Positions 9,951 through 19,110 of a DNA stretch of 64,000 nucleotides are shown here, piece by piece. The DNA comes from Pseudoalteromonas sp. T1lg23B. GTDB taxonomy: Bacteria; Pseudomonadota; Gammaproteobacteria; Enterobacterales; Alteromonadaceae. Made by a program: the position numbers and the translations under genes. The notes under the pieces were generated by a model, which had not been told where the DNA came from, searched no databases, and was given only the letters and a program-made list of their open reading frames with translations. The stretch's first letter is position 1. Each line of letters opens with the position of its first letter. Location of the stretch: NCBI RefSeq assembly GCF_002964665.1, contig NZ_PQBZ01000002.1:248001-312000 (forward strand), read 5' to 3'.

Positions 9951-12455
9951 GTGATTTTTAAAATAGTCAGACTTTGTTTTGCCGCACTGTTGCTGAGCGC
10001 TACCTTTGTGGTTGAAGCGGAAGATTACCTAGATTATATTTTTGCTGACTTCAAAATTGATAATCGCATTATATCCTCTGAGCTTGAGTTAGTGACGCGC
10101 GATTACAGTGAATTTTATCTTGCCTTAACAAGCTTTAATGAGCATTTAGCGTGTACGCTTAGCTTAGACACCGGCGAACGCTTGTTAACTGGTGACTTTT
10201 GGGGGCAAGCCGTTTCACTCACATTAGAGTCACAGGCATTCCTTGTGGATGAAGGCGATGTGTACTTGAATATCAATGTGCTGACTCATTTTCCTGTAGA
10301 ATATGAATTTAATCACGCCAAGCAATGGCTCTCCATCTTTACCGACGATAAACATCCCAAGACTCAGGAAATTATACGTGAGCAACGCAAAAATTTAATT
10401 GAAGCAATTAAAGAGCGACGAAAAGAAATATTAGTTAAAAGTGATAGATACGAAATTTTCACGCCGCCTAATCTGGACATAAACCTCGGGATGAAAAATA
10501 AAGATAAATTAGAACAGTCTATATATGCGCAAGCAACGGGAGACTTTCTCTTTCATCAAGCCAGTATTCAAGTAAGTTCCAGTAGCAACCAAAAGCCACA
10601 AGGTCGTGCCATCTTTGCGCGCAAATTTGAGGTTGGATTAACGCCGATGAGCTATGAGTTTGGCGATATAAAAATACCACAGTCGGCGTTTATTCCAATG
10701 GTGTCATCTGGTTTGGGTTTTTACATTGGACAAGATGCGCGACGTAGCCAAAAACTCAGAGATAATGTGAATGGATATACCCTACCCGGCAGTGAAATAG
10801 AACTAATCCAAGGGGACTATTTGGTAGATTTTACTGTGGCAGATGAAAGTGGTTATTACGAATTTGACAAGCTGGATTTTAGGCGATCTGAAACGTCATA
10901 TTTCATCAAAATCATCGCACCTGATGGCAAAACAACGCGCCAAGAAATCAAAAAGCCGACTTGGAAAGGTTTAAAAGTCGGGCAATGGTCCCCTGAGTTT
11001 GTGTACATGGATGCAGGGGCGTACGTGTTAAACAAAACGCGTTCCAAGCGCGATGACCGTTTTGCCATGATTGGCAGCAGCTATGTGTTTGATGAAGAAC
11101 AACTTGTTAGAGGGGGCGTAGAACGGCATGAAACGAGTTCAGGTACTTACAATGTTCCATTTGTCGACTATGAGTTTATCAGTCAGGATGGCTCTGAGCT
11201 ATCGAGTAAAATTGGCTTTGCTGACGAGTTGTTGCATGAAAACCAGCTCAGATGGGTTGTCAATTCGGCACATTCACTAGACCTTCAAATAACGCGTAGC
11301 AAGGCTTACGACCATATACAAAATAGCAAAACGTTAGGGTACTACTTCACTGATGATAAGCGACGCTTTCAATCTGTTTATGCTCACTCATCAGGTATGG
11401 GGGTGACTGAGAAATCAGTGATGTCTCAGTTAGGATTGAGTGATGTAGATAAAAGTTTTTTGCTGACTTGGGATAAGAAAATTGTCAGTCAAAGTGCCGA
11501 TAGAGTGACTTTAGTAACATCTGCAAACGGTACATGGGGAGCGGTCAACTTGTCACTGAGCAGAGAATTTCAACAGCAACATCAAGACTACCTATCGTTG
11601 AGTTATTCAAAACTCATTAATGGTTATAATTTTTCCGCGTCAGCTTCTTACTCCACGAGGCAATCTAAAGCTGCTACCTATATGCGTTTATCTAAATCGT
11701 GGGGGAAGTTTTCTAGTAGTTTTTCAATTTCAAAATCAGAAAGTCAGCAGTTCATAGTGGGTTTGAATATCGCCTTTTCATTTAATGCCAAAGCGCCGTT
11801 TGAAACCCTCAATAGTCGTTCATATCGCAATGGTGCAACGATAAAAAATTGGGCATTTCTGGATGGAAATTATAATGGTAAGTGGGATGAAGAGCTCAAT
11901 GAGCAAACTATTCCAGGCGTCCGCTTGGAAGCGCAATCAAGTGTTGCAGCAGATATAGAAATAGATGAGCGTTCTCATTTGTTTGGAGTGGATGCGTATG
12001 ACCCATCTTTATTTCAAGTAAATTCGGAGCAAGTCGATAATCCATTCTTGATTCCGCTTTATCCATCAATTCAAGTCGAATCTCATCCAGGGGGCCGAGT
12101 AGATGTGGCTATCCCATTACAGCTGTTTTATGAAGCGGAAGGGGAAATAATTTTGCTAGATAAAACGGGACAAGCAAGCCGTCATACTGGCTACGTTGCT
12201 TTGGAGCTTGTTGATCTCGACTCAAAAAGTGCACCTGTCAGAGTGGCTTACACGGAGAAAGATGGCTTTTATATCGTCGATAAAATCAAGCGTGGACGCT
12301 ATACATTGCGCGTCTCAAAAGAATACCTTGATGAGAGCAACATGACGTGTTCGCCCTGTGAGCAATCAATTGACACGCAAAGCGCGGGTGACTTTATTAT
12401 GTACGTCAGTGATATTGTGTTGCGAGAGCACGAGGTTAACAATAATGAAGAGTGA
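9951..12455 (+). CDS. Usher-like outer-membrane protein (CS1/CooC-like)
   Basis: Predicted outer-membrane assembly platform for the subunits encoded upstream. From the GTG at 9951 it has 834 residues and begins with a good signal peptide (IFKIVRLCFAALLLSATFVVEA). The body is rich in alternating beta-strand patterns. It contains VNGYTLPGSEIELIQGDYLV, YYEFDKLDF and GKWDEELNEQTIPGVRLE segments typical of plug and carboxypeptidase-regulatory-like domains in ushers. A GTG at 9891 in the same frame would add 20 residues but lies in a hairpin. No tip-adhesin gene follows. Family assignment rests on pattern and context, not on a search. Confidence 0.65.
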   Translation: MIFKIVRLCFAALLLSATFVVEAEDYLDYIFADFKIDNRIISSELELVTRDYSEFYLALTSFNEHLACTLSLDTGERLLTGDFWGQAVSLTLESQAFLVDEGDVYLNINVLTHFPVEYEFNHAKQWLSIFTDDKHPKTQEIIREQRKNLIEAIKERRKEILVKSDRYEIFTPPNLDINLGMKNKDKLEQSIYAQATGDFLFHQASIQVSSSSNQKPQGRAIFARKFEVGLTPMSYEFGDIKIPQSAFIPMVSSGLGFYIGQDARRSQKLRDNVNGYTLPGSEIELIQGDYLVDFTVADESGYYEFDKLDFRRSETSYFIKIIAPDGKTTRQEIKKPTWKGLKVGQWSPEFVYMDAGAYVLNKTRSKRDDRFAMIGSSYVFDEEQLVRGGVERHETSSGTYNVPFVDYEFISQDGSELSSKIGFADELLHENQLRWVVNSAHSLDLQITRSKAYDHIQNSKTLGYYFTDDKRRFQSVYAHSSGMGVTEKSVMSQLGLSDVDKSFLLTWDKKIVSQSADRVTLVTSANGTWGAVNLSLSREFQQQHQDYLSLSYSKLINGYNFSASASYSTRQSKAATYMRLSKSWGKFSSSFSISKSESQQFIVGLNIAFSFNAKAPFETLNSRSYRNGATIKNWAFLDGNYNGKWDEELNEQTIPGVRLEAQSSVAADIEIDERSHLFGVDAYDPSLFQVNSEQVDNPFLIPLYPSIQVESHPGGRVDVAIPLQLFYEAEGEIILLDKTGQASRHTGYVALELVDLDSKSAPVRVAYTEKDGFYIVDKIKRGRYTLRVSKEYLDESNMTCSPCEQSIDTQSAGDFIMYVSDIVLREHEVNNNEE

Positions 12456-12862
12456 GCAGCTAAAAATCACCAACAAATCTGTTCTGTGCAACGACAAAAT
12501 ACAGAGAAAGATGCTCACACAAAGCGATATATCACCAAGAGCCTGCGTAAAATAAACCTGTTTTGTTACCTAGATATATTAGAGTATAAAAACACCGTAT
12601 ATTTGAAGTGATTATACTGATACAGCGCTTTGTCCAATCTGTGACATTGACTCAGTATTGAGCTTGATGGTTCGGTTATCCAATTACAAAAGAGTTCCTA
12701 TCAGTAATACAATAAATATGTTTCAATGAGTAACGGGCACATAATAAGTCACTGTAGTGTGGAACTTAACAGCCAGTTTTCCTCACAGCGCTTGTTATTT
12801 TAGCTAACGATCAATAGCCCCAAAATGGGGTGTTACGTAACCATGCAAACAGAGGAAGTAAA
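12456..12862. other. Intergenic region without a supported gene
   Basis: About 400 bp of AT-rich sequence after the usher gene. I see no convincing coding sequence; in particular there is no equivalent of a CooD tip gene. A short CCCCA-AAA-TGGGG inverted repeat lies at about 12818-12830, shortly before the S41 protease ribosome site. A promoter for the protease is expected here but no strong match was found. Confidence 0.5.
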
Positions 12863-13915
12863 ATGAAAATTAGGGATAGTATTATAGGGGCGTACTTGGT
12901 TATTTTGTCCCCGTTGGTACATGCTGACATCAATTCTATTGATAGAACTAATATATTGAATGCGCTTACAGATAGCATTGAGCAACAATATGTTGAAGTA
13001 AAAAAGATAGATGAAATCTCAAGCGCTCTTGCAACATTTAAAACTAGCCCTGCATTTACTAATAGCCAGTCACAAGAACAACTTGCGTCTTTATTGACCA
13101 CAGAATTGCAAAAATTTGATAAGCACTTTGCTGTGCAATGGCGAAACCCAAATGAAAACCAAAATGATAAAACAACGCGTGAACCTTGGTTTAGCAAATT
13201 AAGTCGGAAAAACTCAGGCTTTAATCGAGTCGAAATACTCGATGGTAATATAGGTTATATAGATTTTTGGGGGTTTGATGCATTATCTGAGGATTCAAAA
13301 AAAGTAGTCGAAGGTGTAATGGGGTTTGTCTCTAATACAGATGCCCTTATATTCGATCTCCGTAAAAACGGTGGCGGTAGTGCTGAAATGGTGCAATTTA
13401 TTAGTAGCTATTTTTTAAAACCGAATACTCATTTAAATAGTATTTATTGGCGCACGACTGACTCCACCCTTGAATTTCGTACCTTGGAGAGCGTTAATGG
13501 TTCAATCAATTTAGCGATACCCATATACCTATTAACGAGCAGTGAGACATTTTCAGCAGCAGAAGAATTTGCATATAACTTAAAGCACCTTGAGCGGGCC
13601 ACTTTGGTGGGGGAATCAACCAAAGGGGGAGCAAATCCTTGGCAGTATTATGAGTTAGGAAATGGCTTTAGAGCGGGTATTCCTATCGCTAAGGCAATTA
13701 ATCCGATAACAAAAACAAATTGGGAATCAGTTGGCGTTAAGCCGCACATTGAAGCGTTACGCGATAATGCCTTCAGTGTGGCGTATAAAATAGCACTTGA
13801 TGAAGTTAAAAAGTCAGCAAGTGATGAATACCAAATAAAGGAAATTAATGATCAGCTTGAGGAGTTATCGCATAACAAGCCACTCATCGCGACGCCAAAA
13901 AACAGTGCGAAATAG
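12863..13915 (+). CDS. Secreted S41 family (tail-specific/IRBP-like) serine protease
   Basis: Predicted periplasmic protease of family S41. It has 350 residues with a signal peptide (hydrophobic to LSPLVHA), an N-terminal helical region, and the S41 core starting at NIGYIDFWGFD. The block IFDLRKNGGGS, the catalytic TSSETFSAAEEFAYN with Ser about 231, and the oxyanion loop GESTKGGANPW all match the interphotoreceptor-retinoid-binding-protein-like branch. No PDZ domain is evident. I chose the ATG at 12863 for GAGGAAG at 12852-12858 and because the signal peptide starts there; an upstream start at 12830 is possible. It is followed after 43 bp by a serine hydrolase gene, perhaps co-transcribed. 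Confidence 0.85.
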   Translation: MKIRDSIIGAYLVILSPLVHADINSIDRTNILNALTDSIEQQYVEVKKIDEISSALATFKTSPAFTNSQSQEQLASLLTTELQKFDKHFAVQWRNPNENQNDKTTREPWFSKLSRKNSGFNRVEILDGNIGYIDFWGFDALSEDSKKVVEGVMGFVSNTDALIFDLRKNGGGSAEMVQFISSYFLKPNTHLNSIYWRTTDSTLEFRTLESVNGSINLAIPIYLLTSSETFSAAEEFAYNLKHLERATLVGESTKGGANPWQYYELGNGFRAGIPIAKAINPITKTNWESVGVKPHIEALRDNAFSVAYKIALDEVKKSASDEYQIKEINDQLEELSHNKPLIATPKNSAK

Positions 13916-13958
13916 TGGTGCGTTAAATGCCTGTCTTGCTTAAAGCTTAGGAGTTTTT

Positions 13959-15085
13959 GTGAATCGATTAATAACCCAATCCATATCATTGCTATTTTTG
14001 ACTTCATTAATGACCGTTCTGGCTTCTTGTAAAAGCTATGATGCAGTAACGTTTGAGGCAAATACGAAATCTAAATTATTGAATTCATAGATGGAAATGT
14101 TGGTCAGGTGGTCTCAATCGCTATTGTAGATGCAGAAAATGTTTACCAATATCATTTAGGGCAATTAAGTAATGGTGATATTCCGAACAACCAAACAATT
14201 TACGAAATTGGCTCTATTACCAAAACTTATACTGGGTTAGTTGTTGCTAAAGCCATTCTAGACGGGAAAGTTGAGCTTGATATAGATATCCGTCATTACC
14301 TGAAAAATAATACATACGAAAATTTAGAGCTGTCCAATCAATATATCACCTTACGACATCTTATGACTCATACCAGTGGGCTTCCAGAAGATTTTGCGTA
14401 CAACCGCGAAGATATTAGGCAAGGCACCTATTTGCAAAAAATATCAAAATATACCAGAGACAATTACTTTGATGATCTTAGCAAAGTGACACTTAACGCT
14501 ATACCTGGTGAGGAATATCAATATTCAAACTCCGGCACTAATTTAGTTGCGTATATTCTGGAATCTGTGTACCAAAAACCTTTTGACTTACTTTTATCTG
14601 AAATCATAACAACCAAGTCTGGCGAGAAGCTTACCAAATTTAGGGGAACTCACTATGAGCCAGGTGAAATTACACAGGGAACAGACGGAGAGGGTAAAAA
14701 AATGCCTTTGGCCAGCGCATATTGGTTTGCAGATGGAGGGCTAACCTCAAGCGTTGAATCACTCACTCGTTATATTCAATATCAGCTATCTTCAGCACCA
14801 GAGGTGGCTATTTCTCATACACTTCTGAATGAGAGTTGGAGTGGCCATGGTGCAGCATTTTATTGGTATACAGATGAATACGATTCAAATGAACAAATGT
14901 TATACCAAAGCGGCGGCTCAATGGGGACTTCTAGTTGGCTTGCCATTTATCCGAAGAAAAACATGGGTATCTTCATGGTTACAAATGTCGCAAGTGGCAA
15001 TACTCAGCAAGAGTTAGAAGACATTGCAGATAAAGTTATTGACCATTTAATGGCTTATAACAAAGCAACAAAGTCGGCTCTGTAG
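13959..15085 (+). pseudogene. Serine hydrolase (beta-lactamase family) lipoprotein, one-base frameshift
   Basis: Penicillin-binding-protein/class C beta-lactamase-like hydrolase broken near its N-terminus. A GTG at 13959 with TTAGGAG upstream opens a lipoprotein signal (LMTVLASC) but runs into TAG at 14088. The catalytic body continues in another frame (reading EFIDGNVGQVVSIAIVD). Adding one base near 14072-14080 (TAAATTATTG) would join the two into about 375 residues. Catalytic motifs are intact: SITK, YSNSGTN and QSGGSMG. The start used in the second frame (GTG 14108) has no signal peptide, so the protein as read would not be exported. It could be a real pseudogene or a sequencing error. 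Confidence 0.8.
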
Positions 15086-15180
15086 CAGCTAGTCCAATTT
15101 GTTTCATATTTTTGCAAGCTATCACTCGCCGCTGGATGAGTATCCGTTGGTCAACATCACCACCTACACCTAGTTACGAA

Positions 15181-15205
15181 AACCCCGGCGTCTGCCGGTT
15201 TTTTT
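15181..15205 (+). terminator. Rho-independent terminator after the serine hydrolase
   Basis: CCGGC (15185-15189), loop GTCT, GCCGG (15194-15198), followed by seven T. It closes the S41 protease/serine hydrolase unit. Confidence 0.8.
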
Positions 15206-15323
15206 GCTTTTACATCATGTACTTTAAGCTTAGTCATATATTTACAAAACGATGTTGCCGTATGCGGCGCTTTTCGATACTGTTCCTAAAATAACAATAC
15301 AAAAAACAATGAACAGTAACATT

Positions 15324-15764
15324 ATGAAGCAGATATTATTGGGTGTATTGGTGCTATTTTCGACGCTGGTAAGCGCCAGCCAAGTAGAAAACTTAGCAAA
15401 AGAGCAGCTACAAGAGCGTGTACATGTGATCAATACGCTGCAAAACGCTATCTTAATGAAAGACTCGAAGGTGGCGGATGTTGACGCGCTATTTGCTAAT
15501 TTTACCGATGACTTCGAATATGTTCATGAAGTATATGGAGGTACATATTCAAGGCAACATTTGTATGATAATTACGTTAAATTTCTCCATGCTGGAAATT
15601 ATAAACGCACAACACCGCGATATAAGATTATGACGATGCTTGCAGGTCATAATGCCGTTGCAGTGGAGCGTCAGCAAATGCTCGATGGCAAGCTTGAAAG
15701 TCACCTAAGCGTCTTTGAATTTAAGGGACGTAAAATATCTAAAATCATTGAATATTGGCAGTAA
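15324..15764 (+). CDS. Exported NTF2-like/SnoaL-like protein
   Basis: Small exported protein of 146 residues from the ATG at 15324, with a signal peptide (MKQILLGVLVLFSTLVSA). The rest matches the NTF2-like fold by eye: an N-terminal helix, DVDALFANFTDDFEYVHEVYGG, YDNYVKFL, and strand-rich VAVERQQMLDGKLESHLSVFEF ending in KISKIIEYWQ. Many such proteins bind or process small ligands; nothing here identifies a substrate. ATG 15309 is an alternative start with five more residues. The last bases approach the S66 peptidase gene, so the two may form an operon. Confidence 0.7.
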   Translation: MKQILLGVLVLFSTLVSASQVENLAKEQLQERVHVINTLQNAILMKDSKVADVDALFANFTDDFEYVHEVYGGTYSRQHLYDNYVKFLHAGNYKRTTPRYKIMTMLAGHNAVAVERQQMLDGKLESHLSVFEFKGRKISKIIEYWQ

Positions 15765-15799
15765 TATCTGTTCAAAATAATACGGAATGTCGACTCTTT

Positions 15800-16840
15800 A
15801 TGCGTAACATAATCTATCCATCGCCATTAAACTCTGGCAGTAAAATTGCAGTGACTGCATTTTCATCGGGCGTTGATGAAACATGCCACCCGCGTTTAGA
15901 GCGGGTTTTGGCCCACCTGCAGGATAGAGGGTTTGAGGTCATTGAAGGTGAATGTCTACGTGAGAATGTAAAACATGTCAGCGCTTCACCCGAGCAAAGA
16001 GCACAAGAGCTAATGACCTTTTTATGTGACGATAGCATTGCTGCGATTGCTCCTCCTTGGGGCGGTGAATTTGCGATGGACATTCTGCCACTGTTAGATT
16101 TTGAACGTTTGAAAACAGCCAAGCCTAAATGGCTGTTTGGTTTTTCTGACATCAGTACCGTGCAGCTTGCGCTTATGAGTAAACTCGGCTGGTCAAGTGC
16201 CCATTGCAGCAACTTAATGCAGTTACATCCCGATGAAACAGAACAACTAACTGCGCAAACGCTCACGTATTTAATGCAAGCGCAAAGTGGTTACAGTTGT
16301 GTGCAAAACGCTTCAAAGTATTATCAGCTCACTGGCGAATCATTTGCTAGCAACCCCAATGCAACGCTTCAGCTTACCGAGCGTACAACGTGGCAAACCT
16401 ATCCCTCTGGGGAGCAGGAGTTGATCCAAGGGCGCTTGATAGGGGGTTGCTTCGATACCTTACAGTATTTAATCGGTACACCTTATCTTGATTTAACTGA
16501 GGTAAAACAGAGCTTTGCGCCAGAGGGGATTATTTTATATATCGAAAATGCGGAGCTGTCTCCAACCGCCTTTAAGCGAGCATTGTTAAGCTTAAAATTC
16601 AAAGGCGTGTTTGCACAAATTAACGGCCTGTTAGTGGGCCGTAATGCTGTGACGCACAGCGCTGGCAAAGACATTACGTCACAACAGGCTTTGGATGAGG
16701 TAATTGGCAACCTAAACATTCCAGTGATTTACGATATGGACATAGGTCACTTATCACCCAATTTAACGTTGTTTAATGGCGCTTACGCACACATTTGTGT
16801 TCGTGATGGTTGTGGTCAAATCACACAGACGCTCAAATAA
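15800..16840 (+). CDS. S66 family peptidase (LD-carboxypeptidase/MccF-like)
   Basis: Cytoplasmic serine peptidase related to LdcA, which trims murein tetrapeptides, and to MccF, which cleaves microcin C-type antibiotics. It has 346 residues with no signal peptide. Family landmarks: an N-terminal KIAVTAFSSG, PPWGGEFAMDILPLLDF, the nucleophile block FGFSDIS, YIENAELS with the catalytic Glu, and DIGHLSPNLTL with the catalytic His. The WGGE pattern is closer to MccF-like members than to LdcA. I chose the ATG at 15800; an in-frame start at 15755 would overlap the previous gene. The substrate is not determinable from sequence. Confidence 0.85.
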   Translation: MRNIIYPSPLNSGSKIAVTAFSSGVDETCHPRLERVLAHLQDRGFEVIEGECLRENVKHVSASPEQRAQELMTFLCDDSIAAIAPPWGGEFAMDILPLLDFERLKTAKPKWLFGFSDISTVQLALMSKLGWSSAHCSNLMQLHPDETEQLTAQTLTYLMQAQSGYSCVQNASKYYQLTGESFASNPNATLQLTERTTWQTYPSGEQELIQGRLIGGCFDTLQYLIGTPYLDLTEVKQSFAPEGIILYIENAELSPTAFKRALLSLKFKGVFAQINGLLVGRNAVTHSAGKDITSQQALDEVIGNLNIPVIYDMDIGHLSPNLTLFNGAYAHICVRDGCGQITQTLK

Positions 16841-16847
16841 TTCTATC

Positions 16848-16878
16848 AAGCGGTAAACACATACACGGTTTATCGCTT
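16848..16878 (+). terminator. Possible terminator hairpin after the S66 peptidase
   Basis: AAGCGGTAAAC (16848-16858) pairs with GTTTATCGCTT (16868-16878) with one G-T pair. There is no T run, so its role as a terminator is uncertain. Confidence 0.4.
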
Positions 16879-17020
16879 CACATGCCCTCTCTACCGTTAT
16901 AGCTGTGTAACACTTTGTAATTCGCATTATCAGGTGATTCGACTACGTTTAGATGCAACCGCAAAGCAAGCGGTTATATGGCGGACTGTTCTGCCATATT
17001 TTCCTAGGAGGAAGCAAACC

Positions 17021-18925
17021 ATGGATAACCATCAATCACGTGCAAAGTTTCTCAGTCGCCACCCCAATGCAAAAGCACATGCCGCCCTTGATAGCGCAAC
17101 CAATCAACAGTTTAAAGTCACCCCCGGAGCAATTAAGCTAACTGCCGGTAAGTTTACCGGTAAACAGGCTATTATTATTGGCGCAGGTGTGTCTGGGTTA
17201 ACTGCCGCATATGAATTATTGCAGCAAAAAACGGGTATGGAAGTGACCATACTGGAAGCGCAAAATCGCACTGGCGGAAGATGTTTAAGTCTTCGCACTG
17301 GCGATACGCTCACCGAAGATCAAGACAGCCAGTTATTTAATTCAAAACCAGGTCAAACCCAAGTAGTTCGTTTTCAGCAACCCTTGGGTGATAATCAACC
17401 TTACCTCAATGCGGGGCCGGGGCGGATCCCCTCAAGCCATAAGCGTCTACTGTCATACTTAAAGCAATTTGGAGTAGATGTTGAAGTCTATGTGATGAAC
17501 AGTGAGTCGAACTTAGTACAAATGAAAGACAGCTTTAATGGGTTGCCTTTGGTGTATCGCCGTTTAGATCACAACACGCGAGGCTGGTTGGCACAATTGG
17601 TCTATGAAAACGCGGAGCAGTTAGTACGTAGCACTGAGTGTCAAGTTGCGCCAAGTGATATCAACACGCGTGCGGAGCAACTTAAAGAGCTAATGATAAG
17701 CTTTGGCGAACTGAGTGCGGATGGGAAATATGTGACCACAGCAGGCCAGCCAGGTTTAGAAAACGGTAAAACGCGCGCTGGCTACACTGAGTTGCCCGGC
17801 GTACAGGCTGGTGTGACGGCTGAGCCTTTAAGCTTTAACAGCTTGTTAGACTCAAAATTCTGGGATAAAACCCGCTTTTATCAACCTTCTGACTTTTTGT
17901 GGCAGGCAACGCTTTTTCAGCCAGTTGGAGGAATGGATCAAGTACAGCATGCCTTTGCCAGACAAGTGGCAGCATTAGGCGGTACTATTCATTTGAATAG
18001 CCCAGTCAAACGTATTGAATGGGATAGTAGCCGCGAGCAGTTTAAAGTATCAGTCAGTAAAATAGGCACTACTGAGTTGGATGTGTATTACGCCGACTAC
18101 TGTTTTGTGAACATGGCGGTGCCATTTTTAAAAGAGATACTGGATAGATCACTTCAAGATGTACAGTTAGATAGAGGTCTGGACAAGCCGTTCAAACAGG
18201 CTCTCAACGCGGTATACAGTGCTCAATTCTTTGATGATAAAGGTGTTCATCGTGATAAGTTTTTAGCCTGTACCACTAAAGTCGGTTGGCAAGCAGACCG
18301 CTATTTATGGCAAGGAAGTCAGGTTGATATTCGCTCTCCCGCAGCTTGCCAAGAGCAGCTACTCACCGTACCTGATTCAGAGGTGGGTGTTGTGCCAATT
18401 TTTGGCGGGATTTCGTGGACCGATGATGAAATAGTACAAGTCTGGTATCCATCATGTGATTATCATGATCAAAAAGGGGTGCTAACCGGGGCATATAATT
18501 TCTCCGAGGTTGCCTATGATTGGGGTAAGTTACCTGTCGATGAGCGTTTAAACAAAGCTCGTTCTGGTGCCAAGCTGTTCGGTAAGGCGTTTGGCGAAGG
18601 TCTAGAGCATGGCGTGGCGATAGCTTGGCAAAATATGCCTTATATCAAAGGTGGCTGGGCGCAATGGCATGCGGTTGATGAACATGCGGGTAATGCGGTT
18701 GCGCATTTCAATGCCTTAGCACAAGGCAGCAGTATTCATACTGGCCATACACAAACTGCTCCTAACTTTTTCGTCATAGGTGATCAGCTGTCTTCGCTGC
18801 CTGGTTGGCAAGAAGGAGCGATAGCAGCAGCACTCAATGCTATCAGCAGAGTTGAACGTCCCGATTTGGCTATACCACATTTATCTTACCTACCAGATAC
18901 TCGCTTGATGGTTGAAGGTGTCTAA
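17021..18925 (+). CDS. FAD-dependent amine oxidase (L-amino-acid-oxidase-like)
   Basis: Flavoenzyme predicted to oxidise an amine or amino acid with release of ammonia and hydrogen peroxide. It has 634 residues. The FAD site is clear: IIIGAGVSGLTAAYELL at about 51-67, then EAQNRTGGRC and, near the C-terminus, FFVIGDQLSSLPGWQEGAI. AGPGRIPSSH matches the segment common to L-amino-acid oxidases. No signal peptide is seen. The ATG at 17021 follows AGGAGGA at 17006-17012; longer in-frame starts lack such a site. Some Pseudoalteromonas make antibacterial L-amino-acid oxidases, but substrate and role here are not shown by the sequence. It is a single-gene unit ended by a strong hairpin. Confidence 0.85.
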   Translation: MDNHQSRAKFLSRHPNAKAHAALDSATNQQFKVTPGAIKLTAGKFTGKQAIIIGAGVSGLTAAYELLQQKTGMEVTILEAQNRTGGRCLSLRTGDTLTEDQDSQLFNSKPGQTQVVRFQQPLGDNQPYLNAGPGRIPSSHKRLLSYLKQFGVDVEVYVMNSESNLVQMKDSFNGLPLVYRRLDHNTRGWLAQLVYENAEQLVRSTECQVAPSDINTRAEQLKELMISFGELSADGKYVTTAGQPGLENGKTRAGYTELPGVQAGVTAEPLSFNSLLDSKFWDKTRFYQPSDFLWQATLFQPVGGMDQVQHAFARQVAALGGTIHLNSPVKRIEWDSSREQFKVSVSKIGTTELDVYYADYCFVNMAVPFLKEILDRSLQDVQLDRGLDKPFKQALNAVYSAQFFDDKGVHRDKFLACTTKVGWQADRYLWQGSQVDIRSPAACQEQLLTVPDSEVGVVPIFGGISWTDDEIVQVWYPSCDYHDQKGVLTGAYNFSEVAYDWGKLPVDERLNKARSGAKLFGKAFGEGLEHGVAIAWQNMPYIKGGWAQWHAVDEHAGNAVAHFNALAQGSSIHTGHTQTAPNFFVIGDQLSSLPGWQEGAIAAALNAISRVERPDLAIPHLSYLPDTRLMVEGV

Positions 18926-18929
18926 CCAC

Positions 18930-18965
18930 AATATTACCCGTGAGCCGAAGCTCACGGGTAATATT
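18930..18965 (+). terminator. 16-bp perfect hairpin after the amine oxidase
   Basis: AATATTACCCGTGAGC (18930-18945), loop CGAA, GCTCACGGGTAATATT (18950-18965): a perfect 16-bp stem starting five bases after the stop codon. It has no T run but is very stable and probably acts as a terminator or 3' stabiliser. Confidence 0.7.
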
Positions 18966-19110
18966 GGTGTCTATCGTCATGCTTGAACGGTATAAACTGT
19001 CCTTAAATTAATTACCTACGTTTGAAGTGCTTTGGCTTATCTAGTCTATTATTAAGCTAACTTTGAGTTCAACAAATGGCGTTACTCGCCACATCTCGTA
19101 GGAGCCTATT

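Noticed and set aside
9891-9951. Longer usher start at GTG 9891
   Set aside because: That GTG lies in the middle of a perfect hairpin, has no ribosome site, and the signal peptide only begins at about 9951. The true start is still uncertain.
12358-12555. Open frame overlapping the usher 3' end that might have been a tip subunit
   Set aside because: It is 65 codons, without a signal peptide or cysteines in a subunit pattern, and mostly overlaps the usher in another frame.
15112-15294. Open frame of 60 codons after the serine hydrolase
   Set aside because: It runs through a strong terminator hairpin and has no ribosome site.
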